From Cladorhizidae sp. MBARI D1340-BT2 (lineage: Eukaryota; Porifera; Demospongiae; Poecilosclerida; Cladorhizidae): 64,000 bases of DNA. Each line of letters begins with the position of its first letter. Position 1 is the first letter of the stretch. A program made the translations under genes and the position numbers. A model generated the notes under the pieces. The model saw only the letters and a program-made list of their open reading frames with translations, did no database searches and was not told where the DNA came from. The stretch spans positions 6,270,125-6,334,124 of the forward strand of contig JAQNBH010000011.1 of assembly GCA_028752905.1 (NCBI GenBank). Direction: 5' to 3'. Below are positions 1 through 10,076 of the stretch, piece after piece.

Positions 1-2
1 AG

Positions 3-1745
3 AATGTTTTAGCTCGCAAAAGAGCTCAGAACAGAGCTGCAGTGAAGTGCCTGATCCTACTCACTCATTTTCTTACGAAAGAACAAGTTGCACATTCGAC
101 AAAATTTGAGAAGCTGGTTGACGTGGTGGTTCGATGTGGCAGCCAACATTTGAAGCAATTCTTAGAAACTGCACCAAGAAATGCTGTGTACACATCAAGA
201 TTGGCTGTGGTTGAATTCATCGAATCATTGGGGACATGGGTGGAGGAGTCGATTCTGAAGCGACTTCAAAAGGCACCTATGTACAGCCTCATGGCAGATG
301 AGTGCACAGATGTCACCAACGTAGAAGAATTGTCTGTGTTTTGCCGCTGGGAGGAAGATGGTGTACCAGTAGAGTGCTTTCTGGAGCTTATTCCATTGAA
401 GAAGGCTGATGCAGAGACCATCTATTCTAATCTCATCGATTGTTTAAAGAAGAAAGGTCTACAAGTCGGAAGAATAGTTGGATTGGGATTTGATGGAGCT
501 GCAACTTTTTCTGGACGAAAGACCGGGGTTCAGGCACATATCAAGAAACATACTCCTCACGCTCTGTTTATACACTGCCACTGTCACTTACTGCAGTTGG
601 CTTGTGTGCAAGCTGCCAATAAAACTCCTGGAATTGCTCATGTTTACAGAACATTGACTACTCTTTGGAAGCATTTTCGCAATTCCCCCAAGCGAGCAGA
701 GTGTCTGAAGGAGGTACAGCACGTTCTTGAACTTCCAGAAATGAAAGTGATCAAGCCATCTGACACACGCTGGCTGGCACATGAAAGGTGTGTCAAAGCT
801 GTCAAAGCAAGTTATTCTGCAATTGTAATCACCATTGGGAACATCTACGAGACGTCCCACGAGCCAGAAGCTCTTGGAATCCATGGTGCCCTCGGCAAAT
901 TGTCTACGATTGCAGCTATATATTTGCTTGATTTCACTCTACCACAAGTAGCCAAGCTCAGCAAAGCACTTCAGGCAGAGCAGCTTGACCTCTCGTTGAT
1001 ATCATTCCTTGTTGATGCTACTGTTAAATCCTTGGATGATGCAGTTTTGCCTGGAGCGAACTGGGTGTTGGAGCTTCTTGAAAACGTTGAAGACTTGAAG
1101 TCATCTACAAAGGTGTCTATTGACGCTGATCAAATACTTTCGTTCCAGAATGTTGTTGGTAAGCCTTTTGTTGCTGATTTAAAGGCCAACATAACAAGCC
1201 GATTTTCTTCATCCAACGCTGTTGTATCAGCATTGTCTATATTCGATCCACGGAAAGTTCCAAAACCAGATTCAGTATCTTTTCCCACTTATGGAGACAC
1301 GTCTGTTGAGAAACTGATTGCTCACTATGGAGAAGATAGAGATGCAGAAACATTGGATGGAGAAGAAACAGTGAAGACAGCCATGATTTCCACTGAAATA
1401 CTTACAGAGTGGAAAACATTCCGCCAGCTGTTAGTCAAGCAACCACGGGATACTACTGCATCAAAGCTGAAAGAACTTGTTTCAAACGACATGCTCAAGG
1501 CCATGTTTCCCAATTTGCACAAGATTGCCTCCATCTGCTTATCGATTCCAGTTTCTACTGCTTCTGTGGAGAGAAGCTTCTCACAGATGAAGATGATCAA
1601 GACTCGTTTGCGTAATTCTCTAAGTGACTGCAGCCTTTCTCACCTTATGAGGATTGCTATAGAGGCACCAGAAGTACTCTCTGAGAGCGACCTTGAAGAG
1701 ATTGTGGACGTATGGCAGAGAAAACCAAGAAGAACCTCAGTTTGA
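3..1745 (+). CDS. hAT-superfamily transposase, ZNF862/KIAA1586-like, 5' end outside window
   Basis: The frame is open from base 3 to the TGA at 1743-1745, about 580 residues, with the N-terminus cut by the window edge. Visible family marks are the MADECTDV block (first acidic residue of the RNase H-like core), GFDGAATFSGRKTGV (second Asp), the HCHCH stretch between the helices, and near the C-terminus the hAT dimerisation block with PVSTASVERSFSQMK followed by RLRNSL. There are no internal stops, so the copy is either young or domesticated. No BED zinc finger is visible, but the missing N-terminus could hold one. The right terminal inverted repeat follows at 1890-1909, which argues for a transposon and not a host gene. 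Confidence 0.88.
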   Translation, partial: NVLARKRAQNRAAVKCLILLTHFLTKEQVAHSTKFEKLVDVVVRCGSQHLKQFLETAPRNAVYTSRLAVVEFIESLGTWVEESILKRLQKAPMYSLMADECTDVTNVEELSVFCRWEEDGVPVECFLELIPLKKADAETIYSNLIDCLKKKGLQVGRIVGLGFDGAATFSGRKTGVQAHIKKHTPHALFIHCHCHLLQLACVQAANKTPGIAHVYRTLTTLWKHFRNSPKRAECLKEVQHVLELPEMKVIKPSDTRWLAHERCVKAVKASYSAIVITIGNIYETSHEPEALGIHGALGKLSTIAAIYLLDFTLPQVAKLSKALQAEQLDLSLISFLVDATVKSLDDAVLPGANWVLELLENVEDLKSSTKVSIDADQILSFQNVVGKPFVADLKANITSRFSSSNAVVSALSIFDPRKVPKPDSVSFPTYGDTSVEKLIAHYGEDRDAETLDGEETVKTAMISTEILTEWKTFRQLLVKQPRDTTASKLKELVSNDMLKAMFPNLHKIASICLSIPVSTASVERSFSQMKMIKTRLRNSLSDCSLSHLMRIAIEAPEVLSESDLEEIVDVWQRKPRRTSV

Positions 1746-1909
1746 CATTCCTATCATTTGAACCTGATATCATAAGCTTATTACACCTTTCTTGTATTAC
1801 ACCTTTCTTGACATTATTTAAAAAAATATCTCTAATTTCAAGGGGGGGGGGCGAGAATGATACAAGGGGGGGCATTCGCCCCCCCCGCCCCCCCCTAAAT
1901 ACACCCCTG
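1746..1909 (+). mobile_element. Right (3') end of the hAT element with terminal inverted repeat
   Basis: After the transposase stop there is about 145 bp of AT-rich sequence with two G runs and a C run (1842-1895) that could fold back. The sequence then ends in CCCTAAATACACCCCTG, whose reverse complement starts CAGGGGTG, a hAT-type terminus. The boundary at 1909 is supported internally: the EBP2-like copy at 17176 continues with the same GGTTGTCATCAC that follows the element here, but without the element. The left end is outside the window, so the 8-bp target duplication (probably GGTTGTCA) cannot be confirmed. Confidence 0.7.
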
Positions 1910-1928
1910 GGTTGTCATCACTGATTCT

Positions 1929-4900
1929 TTATAGTTTCATCTTTTGCCTCCGGGATTTCCCAAGTCGGACAGTTTTATTCTTCTTGCTTCCAATCTTCCC
2001 TCCAGGGCCTCCACCCGTCTTCCCTCTGCTGCGTCCACTCTTCCCTCCAGGACCTGCACCCCTCTTCCCTCTGCTGCTTCCACTCTTCCCTCCAGGGCCT
2101 CCATCCCTCTTCCCTCTGCCTCCAGCTTTATCCCACTTATTGCCATCTCTTCTGACAGATTTCTGGCCATGCTTCTCTGCTCTGAAAGAGCTCATGTCTG
2201 CAGAGGATTCTGCTGTGTTGCTCTTCAACCACTTCTTCTTGCCACCAAAGCCAAACTTTTGGTCCTACAGAAACCATAATCACACAATTAAAAATAATAA
2301 TAATAATACCAATAACTTTCTCACAATGATGATGATAATAAATAAACAGAAATGGTTTGAGGATACCACCTAATCCAACAAAACACACCTCTGTTTGTGG
2401 TCAACTTATAATACCAACTAGGATACTATAATTATACAGGTGTTGAAATATAAGGCAATGCAAATTAAATTTGGGAATGCCGGCATAAATAAAGTTTATA
2501 GCCCTGCTGCGTGTAGCCAAATTCTACTTCTTTCCTTACCCTAAACAGTGGTGCACATTACATTACTGGATGCAGGAATCGGCTTTTTTAATGTCTGTGC
2601 ATACACACCTTTAGCTTCCTCTTCTGCGACTTGTCCATCAACACTCTCTTCTTCTTCCATGCCACACCTCCCTCCTTTAGCCCAGGTGTGCCAGTTCTTG
2701 CGGTAGTCACTGGGAAGCTTCCTTCCTCATCGTCCTGCTTGATAAACGATGGCCGACCACCTTTACCTCTCTTGAGCTTGTTGACGGAATCCAGAACTGC
2801 TTTCTTCTCTGTTCTTCTCTTCTGCAATATCTCTTGCTGGACCTAAGAAGAGTTACACCATCATGAATGTGATATTTATCAATCAGAAAATTAACAGGTC
2901 TGGCACTGTATGAAATACACATGCAACAGATGTGTAGACAAAGTGTTTAGAATCCCAATGCTCTGAGGTAGAGTTTATAACTCCAGACTTAGTTTTGTCA
3001 CCGCTCAACTACAACACAAAAGTTCTTGGATGTGTATCAATTGAGATAAGGGGGGCTATCAAAATTTCCCCCTCCCCTTCATTATTCTATACCTTCACTG
3101 ATATACTAACTGTGTTTCAATTTTCAGCTGATTATTGTCAACGCTTTTTATGCTGCTTGTTATATACACACAGGTTGAGAAATGAACGTGAAGAAGCAAG
3201 AACAACATGGTTTCCCATTAACGACAAACTAACTCGGGTAATTCCTCCTCCCCCCATGATAGAATCCAATCTGTGAGCTCACCCCCCTCAGGCTCCCTGC
3301 CAGTAATGAAAATGGGCTAATAGGAGAAATATTTTTTCACATGTTGTATTTCTGGTTTCTCTGATAGCACTATAAAATGCAGTGTTGACAGGCCATGGTC
3401 AGGGAATAAAGTGCTTTGTAAGTTTTTTAGTTTTTTAAATTAAATTTTATTTTAATGGCATGTGCAAATCTACGCAAAAATTTAATCCACAGAATTGGCT
3501 CCCTTTTGAGACCAAAATCATTGAAATAAATGGCGTTAAAAAGACAAATGTGGTCTGGTACTCACTTGAATGTATATAATATATATACACTGTATTCACT
3601 CGAATATAAGTCGCGACTTGTATTTATTTCAGCCAAATCAAGTTGCGAACTTCAAGCTGTGCGCTTGCGCAGTGCCAAGCCAGTCTTGCGCTAACGCTTT
3701 TTTTTTGGGCGAGTCATTGTGGTTGTGATTGTTTCATTTCAAACATTGAGCTAGGTAGTAGTTGGTTGACAAGAGTTCCTAATCGCTATCGTTATCTACA
3801 ATGAGTTCGTTATGTTCGATCTGTTCTTCACCCTCTTCGTCCAGGGAAGCAAATGGATCTTCTCCACCGCTGTCACTTCCCAACAGCTGGTGAGTAGCTT
3901 GTGTAATGGCTGGGATAGCTAAAGCTGCTACTTTATCGTCTTTGAGGCAGTGAATTTCCCCAACTTCAGACCCGTCCACCTTCACAGTGATGCCACAAGC
4001 ACGGAATGATTTCTTGATCAACTCGGCAGACAAGCTATCTTAGCTAATGATAAACGACTGCGTGTGTGTGGTGTAATTAACTTGATGTGCTACATTTGGA
4101 GTGCGGCATTCAGAGTGACTTGTATTCAGTGTGCGACTTACATTCGAGTGAATACGGTATATACATGTATATATATATATATACAGCTTTATTATAAGGA
4201 TCAGCTCAACTGAGATAAGCAAAAACAAAACTGCTAGGACACACTATGTCTACAACAAAGAATACAGAAAAGAAATCCCGAGGAGCACCTCACTTCTCGC
4301 GAGAGAAGAGAATCAGAGGGTTTCCATTATGCAAGGTGCATGTGCAGTCTTCTTCAGCAGAATAACGTTAAGAAACAGTGGGTTCACCTAAGAAGAGATG
4401 ATTCAAGACAAACTTTTGGTCATTCCCCATCCTCAAACCAGAGTGCAGCTTTTCCACTATCATAATATGATATGCAAATATGGTTTATCATTCTTAGGAA
4501 TGATGTCCAAGTTTATGCATATCTTACGGTTGTCAACCATGTTATTTCCAGCGTCAGATTCAACACAACTATTAGATCACAGGATTACACAAAACCTTAC
4601 CTTTTTACCGTACTTCTTTAATTCCCTCATTTTTCTTGCTTTTTCCTTCTGCTCCAAGATTTTCTGCCGACTCAGTAAAGACTGTCGTACCTTCTTCATG
4701 TGGTCATCGGTCTTTATCATCTCCGCGAAATAGTCATCTGGACGCTGTAGAGGTACTCCCAACTCCTCCAATTTCCGGAGACCAATCAGAACAGACGACT
4801 GAGCCTGCCGGAAACTGAATGAATATAACTTTAATTAAGACTTTAAAAAAAGGAAAAACATTAAAAAACGATAACACGATTGACAGGACAAACAGACAGA

Positions 4901-5732
4901 AATTATTCCTACAAGTGCATCTCCCTTTTGAAGTCATCCTCAGCATCCATGTCAGCTCTCTCTCCTCCCAGATCTTGTTTTGATGATTCAGCAGTCCCTA
5001 CTGTTTCTGTGATGTCCATCCGCTCCAGCCACTTCAGTTCCTTCCTTTTTAGCTTGGCCAGCTGCTCCTTCATGCATGCCTAAATGGGACATTTTGATTG
5101 GACCTCAACAATGGCATACACATCACTGTGCGAATGAAAGCCAGGTTAACAATAACCTCCTTATTCTTATCAACATAACTTAATGCTCAATTATCAGGGC
5201 ATAGTTAATAACTAGACGAGGGAAAGGTAAAATAAATACAAGAAAACTAACCAACAAAAATAGGCACAGAAACTCAACTACTTTTGGGGGGGGTGGATTT
5301 TTTTTGTTACTTTTAATATTTATACGGTACTCAGTTGTGGACCTAACAGATGCAACCTAAGACACAAGAGTAACTTACAAGATGGCTTTATATCTCTTAG
5401 CTAGTACACATTCACCAGTAACTATATTTGCTATTTGTTCATGTTCACTATATAATCAGATTATTCATCTATCAATTATATTTTCACCTGTTATTTAGTC
5501 TTGTTCATGCTTTAGGGGTTCAACTTTTCTTACCACATCGTTGGTGAATTTCTTCGGTGGAGCGTTTCTAACTATTAAGCCAGGTTGGAGTAGTCCTTTG
5601 GAGAACTCCTCTTGCAGCTAAACGACAACTTCAAATTATTGGAGTGCGGTAGCGGTAGTTTATTTTTGTAACAAAGCCTACCTCCTCATCACTGCTGAGA
5701 TACTCTGAACCTGAAGACGAGTCTTCCGACAT
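1929..5732 (-). CDS. EBNA1BP2: EBP2 / EBNA1BP2, rRNA-processing protein (6 exons, 361 aa)
   Basis: EBP2 is a nucleolar protein needed for 27S pre-rRNA processing and 60S subunit assembly. Exons on the minus strand are 5732-5682, 5617-5534, 5079-4913, 4814-4601, 2842-2609 and 2264-1929 (TAA). All junctions are GT-AG and phases join (0, 0, 2, 0, 0). Visible marks are the acidic Ser-rich start MSEDSSSGSEY, EDDFKREM, then RQAQSSVL, the family signature RPDDYFAEM, KKYGKKVQQEILQKR, and a basic tail with KFGFGGKKKWLKSN. The tail contains repeats of PGGKSG-SRGK and ends KSRRQKMKL, typical of nucleolar proteins. The length is somewhat above the human protein because of this tail. The stop lies only 20 bp from an inserted hAT element, so the 3' UTR must use element or more distal sequence. 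A broken copy of the last two exons lies at 17178-18065. Confidence 0.93.
3585..4165 (-). mobile_element. Deleted Tigger/pogo-like DNA transposon with TIRs and a residual transposase C-terminus
   Basis: Both ends carry the same terminal inverted repeat. The left end at 3591 reads GTATTCACTCGAATATAAGT and the right end, reverse complemented from about 4157, reads GTATTCACTCGAATGTAAGT. Both are flanked by TATATA, fitting TA target sites. Inside, minus-strand 4033-3779 encodes 84 residues starting MSAELIKKSFRACGIT and ending in an acidic tail. This resembles the last part of DDE_1 (Tigger/jerky) transposases, where IKKSFRxCGI is a recurrent block. The catalytic core is absent, so this is a non-autonomous derivative. 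It lies in EBP2 intron 4. Confidence 0.72.
4200..4430 (+). repeat. Interspersed repeat family, copy A
   Basis: This stretch of about 230 bp resembles 30131-30375 and 34310-34560. Shared landmarks in order are an AAGC/AAG-AAAA start, GTCTACAACAAAG, ACAG-AAAGAAATCC, AGGAGCACCTC, a TTC/TCAAG inverted pair, and GAAGAGATGATTCAAGACAA. No coding frame or clear tRNA-type promoter box was found. It could be a MITE or a SINE-like element. Confidence 0.5.
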
Positions 5733-5749
5733 GACTTGCTCACCACGAG

Positions 5750-6030
5750 GACATTACGCGGTAACGGTCGTCAACATCTTAGTCACCTTATCGCTGCGCA
5801 CCCCCCAGCGTATCGATCTGGTAAAGGATCTTTCTCGGAATAGGTACGATCGCTACTCTAGGCTAGCTAAACAGCTGTTTAGTTTTCTGAGAATCTTGTT
5901 CTTCTCTGTTATTTAGTTATTACTTAGAAAGGGGAGTTTTGAAGGACTCAGGTATGGGTTCGTGCTGTTATCCGCAGCACTCTAGGTACGGCAACATTTC
6001 CGTAATAATCACATTGTTATTTGACACGGG
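5750..6030. promoter_or_regulatory. EBP2 upstream flank, homologous to 25200-25500
   Basis: This lies immediately upstream of the EBP2 start codon (5732, minus) and should contain its promoter. It matches 25200-25500 in the same orientation: TATCGATCTGGTAAAGG, CTGAGAATCTTGTTCTTCTC, TTAGAAAGG, then ATCCGCAG-ACTCTAGG-ACG and CAACATTTCCGT. No TATA box is evident. It may be a duplicated promoter segment or simply a dispersed repeat. Confidence 0.45.
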
Positions 6031-6354
6031 TGATATATAGTCACGTATTTACCGTATCAGGACCGTATCAGGCGTGCAGAAGCTTGTTAACATTTTAAAG
6101 GTACAAAAGGTACAGTAACAAACAATACCTTTATTCATTGACCCCCCCCCCCCTAGGATACGACCAGCGCATCTTGAATTGCTACGCATGTGCAGCTATT
6201 TTTTTGAAGGGCGAGACCGTACCAAATGATAGAAAAAGCATAAAGGCAATACTTGATAATGAGCTCAGTAGCAAAATCTATTAATAATATGATAATGTAG
6301 ATAAGGGAAGAAAAAAGGTTGAAGTTAGGCCCAATAAAATTAATCGTTTGAGTT
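6031..6354. other. Intergenic, no recognisable feature
   Basis: AT-rich sequence with a C run at 6143-6153. No gene or repeat is recognised. Confidence 0.5.
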
Positions 6355-6457
6355 AAGAGTGAGGAAGCGGATGTAATGGAGGTTGGGAGTGAGTTCCATT
6401 GAGCTGTGACAGAGGGAACGAAGCATTGATACAGTATGGGAGAATGGGATTATGATG

Positions 6458-6550
6458 TTCGATGGGTGGTATTGGATGGATGATGGGTGGTATTGGATGG
6501 ATGATGGGTGGTATTGGATGGATGATGGGTGGTATTGGATGGGTGGTATT
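6458..6550. repeat. Short 21-bp tandem repeat
   Basis: Four to five copies of a unit containing GGGTGGTATTGGATGGATGAT within the LINE remnant. The last copy is shortened. Confidence 0.85.
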
Positions 6551-7500
6551 GGCGAGAAGACATGAGTGGAGTAGGATGGAGTCTGGAGGAAAGTGGATTT
6601 ATATTAGAAGGAGGTTGGCCCGAGCACATTTAGTTGTGAGTATAGGAAGTTTAAGGGTGGGGAGGAGGGTTGCAGTCAGAAGTCCATTGGTGAATACAGA
6701 GTCTGAGTGCAAAGTGCTGAATGCATCTAAGGATTTGGAATTACAAGAAGAGGGATGAGGTGATCACACAGTGGAACAGTAACTTAGATGAGGAAGAACA
6801 TAAAGTTTAATTAGCATATGAGAGGAGAGGATAAGTGATGGTAAAGGCTGCGATAAATTAATCCAATTGTTTTCCTTGATTTAGTGCGTACTTTGCTAAT
6901 GTGCAGGTTCCAGGAGAAGTTAAAGGTGAAAGTAAATCCTAAGTAATTCACAGCAGGTGGGAGTAAGGGTAGAGGGTAAGTACACGAGATCAATGATAGA
7001 GGGGACACCAGTATGGGAGCAATGAGTTGGATAGTGGATAAGAGAAGAGGTATTGCATGGATCTTATTGAGAAGTAGTGAAGGTAGCAAAAAATTAACAT
7101 TAAAGTCCCCAAGAAGAGTATTCCTTTGTGGAAAGGTGGGGGGTGGAGGGAAGGGCAGCAAGTGAGGCAAGTAGATGGTCGGGTAATGAAGGTGGGCGAT
7201 AAAAAGTCAGAGACATCTGGGGAGAGCCATGTCTAAATATAGCAATTATGTGGGGTTTGTAGAGGTATGACAATGTTGTAAGCTCATCAAATTTGGGAAG
7301 AAGACTGTGCATTAAAATAGAATACATTTGTGGTTGCTTTGGATGCTGCTGGTACCCAGGAGAGGACAGGAGGTGTGGCACTAGGAGAGATGAAAATAGA
7401 CCCAGAAGAGGTAAGGTTAGGTGAGGATGAGCAGCGAGGTGCAGAGGGCTGATGGGAGGGAGGTGGTTGGGAAGGGAGTGGGAGGTGTTTTGTGGAGGGC

Positions 7501-8310
7501 TCAGTGGCCAGAGACTTTGAGGGGAGTAGCGTCTAGTGGTGGCTGATATTGGTCTCTTATACCAGGGACCTGAAGGAGAAGCCCGGGAATTGGTTGGGGA
7601 TAAATGGGAGTAGGTAGCAGGGGTGGGTTGAAAGGAGGGAGGCCTGCACATTGAGGTGATAGAGGATAAGTGGGAGTAGGTAGCAGAGGAGCTTGCGTGA
7701 ACGGCGGCCAGTTCGGCGAGCAAGGTTTGGTAGCTGTGGGTTGGGCAGCATAAGGATAAAAAAGTATTTGATGCCCAGTGTCGGTTCCTTGAGTGGAACA
7801 GGTGGAAGGGGTTGACTTGGGTGAGTTTTGACAATGCTTATTAGAAGAAACTGGAGGGACAGGAAGAGATTTAGGGAAAGAGGATTGTTCGACACTTAAT
7901 GAGTTGGACATGGAAGGTGGGAGGGCCGAAGAAAGTGAGGAAACAGTTTCACGGATAGTGTCCAGCTCAGCTTGAATTGGCTTAAACATTAAATCCGAGG
8001 TGTTTTGCACCAGGAGTACAAGGGTCTGGACATTGGTTTCCAGTTTTTGTACTAGGTTGGCAATGGTGGACGAGTGCAGGACTGAGGATTTGATAGAGTG
8101 GGGACAAGAAAATGGGTATGTTTCTGCTAGAGTAATTGATATGTTGACGCAATTGCAGTGAGACCAACAGGAGCAGGTTTCACACTGGATCATATCTCCT
8201 TCTTCTGCATTGGTGTTACAGACACATTTATCTGTGTCTAGGTTGCTAGGGCCAGGATTGGTTTCCACGTCACCTGAGAGGGCCAGTAGTAGGCAACCAA
8301 TATTAGCCAC
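7501..8310 (-). CDS. LINE ORF1-like protein with N-terminal 2A-like peptide and PHD finger
   Basis: The reading frame of 269 codons begins ANIGCLLLALSGDVETNPGP. Residues 13-21 (8274-8248) match the 2A ribosome-skipping consensus D-V/I-E-x-N-P-G-P, preceded by a short hydrophobic run. Next comes a Cys/His cluster: CVC, then CETC, HCNC and a final CPHS, which fits a PHD-type zinc finger with the last Cys position altered. A coiled-coil-like stretch (LVQKLETNVQTLVLLVQN) and a Pro/Ser-rich tail follow. The frame has no ATG after its upstream stop; GTG stands at the apparent start, so the start may be mutated. 2A-like peptides at the start of ORFs in CR1-like LINEs of marine invertebrates are established knowledge. 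Confidence 0.75.
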   Translation of the reverse strand: MANIGCLLLALSGDVETNPGPSNLDTDKCVCNTNAEEGDMIQCETCSCWSHCNCVNISITLAETYPFSCPHSIKSSVLHSSTIANLVQKLETNVQTLVLLVQNTSDLMFKPIQAELDTIRETVSSLSSALPPSMSNSLSVEQSSFPKSLPVPPVSSNKHCQNSPKSTPSTCSTQGTDTGHQILFYPYAAQPTATKPCSPNWPPFTQAPLLPTPTYPLSPQCAGLPPFNPPLLPTPIYPQPIPGLLLQVPGIRDQYQPPLDATPLKVSGH

Positions 8311-8640
8311 GCTGGAAGAACAGATAGAACTGGCAATGTGATGGCGTCTACATTAGGCATACTCTTTCATCATCTTCATTTCTCCATTCTACCACCCACT
8401 CTTCAGACCCTTCAATGCCCTCAACCATATCATCGATCACCAGCAATCTCCCCACAGTACAACAAGAAACGGACAACATCTTCCACAACACTTTCATCAC
8501 ATGCTCACATCTACCATCCCAGCACATACCACACCTCACCTTGTCACCCAAGAGGCCACCCTTAACCTAAATCTCAGTCTCACTTCCCGTGTTACTTGGG
8601 GGCTGTTGATAGGAGGAGTATTTTGTAACGTACAGGATGG
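8311..8640 (-). other. Probable 5' leader of the LINE
   Basis: Directly upstream of the 2A-bearing ORF on the minus strand, G/T-rich in that sense and without a convincing coding frame. It may be the 5' UTR of the LINE. The limit near 8640 is a guess. Confidence 0.3.
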
Positions 8641-8679
8641 ATTGTTCTCACTCGATTAATGACCTGGACAGCAAGGATT

Positions 8680-8935
8680 TAGTGAAAAGTTGCAGGACAT
8701 ATAAATGAAGCACACATGCCAACCTTGAACTTTCACCAGATATTTATGTACCCCCATCCTACTATTCCACAAATATGTTTGGCTTGCAAAGATGAAACTT
8801 GTCCAGTCAACTAGAGTGGCTGATGACATAAAATGTGAACTCAAGACTTGTTTTTTATTTCCATTGGCAAAAATTCGCATTTGCGACATTACAGTAATTT
8901 GTACTTCTATTTTATTGAGCAATGGTTCTGGACAA
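8680..8935 (+). repeat. Dispersed repeat, copy 1 (second copy at 10610-10870)
   Basis: The two stretches share TAAATGAAGCA, CAACCT, TTCACCAGATAT, ATATG-TTG-CTTGCAAA, GACATTACAGT and TTTTATT at matching spacing. There is no coding capacity. It looks like an old non-autonomous element. Confidence 0.5.
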
Positions 8936-8936
8936 T

Positions 8937-9400
8937 AAGCCCCTCATGCTGGGATTTACACTTCGTTATACTTCTGGACCATTAATAGCACATGCTGGGT
9001 TTACGCTTGGTTATAGACCTGATGTGCTGGGGTTTACACAGGTTATATTCCTGGACCATTAGTACTGCTGGGATTTACACTGGGTTATAGACATGAACAT
9101 GAGTAGCACAATTGTACTGGGTTACTGCTGGGCCATTAGTAGCATGTGCTGGGGATTACACTTGGTGGATCATTAGTAGCATGCGCTGGGGTTTACACTT
9201 GGTTGTGGCCATTACTAGGGATTGCACTTGGACATGAGCGCATGTGCCGGGGTTGCACTTGGTTTATAGCCCTGGATCATTGGCTTACACTTGGTGAGCA
9301 ATTTAGTAGAACATGTTGGATCTCACTTTGTTATATTACACAAGCTAAGTGTTGCACTTTCCACTTGGGTATGCTACCAGGAGTGTTTTGAAAGTCAAAT
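8937..9400 (+). repeat. Degenerate tandem repeat of about 50-60 bp
   Basis: The phrases TGCTGGGGTTTACACTTGGTTATA and GGACCATTAGTAGCA recur about nine times with variable spacing. The array is old and diverged. The open frame across it is incidental. Confidence 0.6.
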
Positions 9401-9529
9401 AGACATCTCCACCACTTTATATGGTCCAGCTTCAAGTACACGATTATGATTGGCCCCATCACTCAAGCCATGCAGCTAGCTATCAATGACATTTGGTTTA
9501 CTAAATGATCTGTATGGTGCTGGTCCATC

Positions 9530-9720
9530 CTTAGCCTGCCTGTTGGCCTGTCTCTCTGTCTGCTTGATGGTGTATGTTTGCTTTGCTCTCTCTTTCTGTT
9601 GGCTTGTCTGTAAGCTTGTCTGTTGGTCTCTCCATCGTAAGTCTCTCTGCCTATTGGTATGTTGATCTATCTGTCTGTCTGTTGGTCTCTCTGTATGTCT
9701 GTCCTTTTGTCTTCTGCTTC
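9530..9720. repeat. CTGT/TGTC-rich low-complexity tract
   Basis: Irregular repeats of GTCTGTCTGTTGGTCTCTCT, followed by a pyrimidine-rich stretch to about 9785. Confidence 0.7.
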
Positions 9721-10076
9721 CACTTCCCTCTCTTCCCTTTTCCCCTTACTTTTCCCCTTCGTACCTGCCCCCTTTTCTCCACCCTGCTGGATGATTGGGT
9801 CGCAGGTGTTTTAGCTACATATCTAGCATTATTTATCATCAAAGCTGTTGTATAAGCCTGCTGGTGAACAAGATTGCAAGCTCAGAGCATGGTTCCTAGT
9901 CTGGTACACTGCTATATTGGTGCCTTGCTGCATTAAGAAGACACACAGGAAGAACAAGAAAGAGACAAATCTCTTACTGTTTACTTCTAAAGACAGAAGC
10001 TGATGCTAACGGTATAATAGTACATCATCCATAATAAGTGCGTTGTTTCTATAGTGATGAAATGCGTAAATAAAAA

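Larger units (their letters stand above)
6355..8310 (-). mobile_element. Decayed CR1/L2-type LINE, internally deleted
   Basis: Read on the minus strand, it has an ORF1-like part (8310-7501). Next come endonuclease (APE) fragments, with SLLPKFDELTTLSYLYKPHI and YRPPSLPDHLL around 7300-7150 and GDFNVNF near 7110. The post-RT thumb region follows, with VNYLGFTFTF and SWNLHISKVR near 6950-6870. Last is a C-terminal AQWNSLP-type block near 6400. The reverse-transcriptase palm is missing and the pieces lie in several frames, so the copy is dead. A 21-bp tandem repeat interrupts its 3' part. Confidence 0.8.

Noticed and set aside
1944..2373. Plus-strand Pro/Phe-rich frames opposite the EBP2 last exon
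   Set aside because: Shadow of the minus-strand EBP2 coding sequence, whose repeats and splice sites are consistent.
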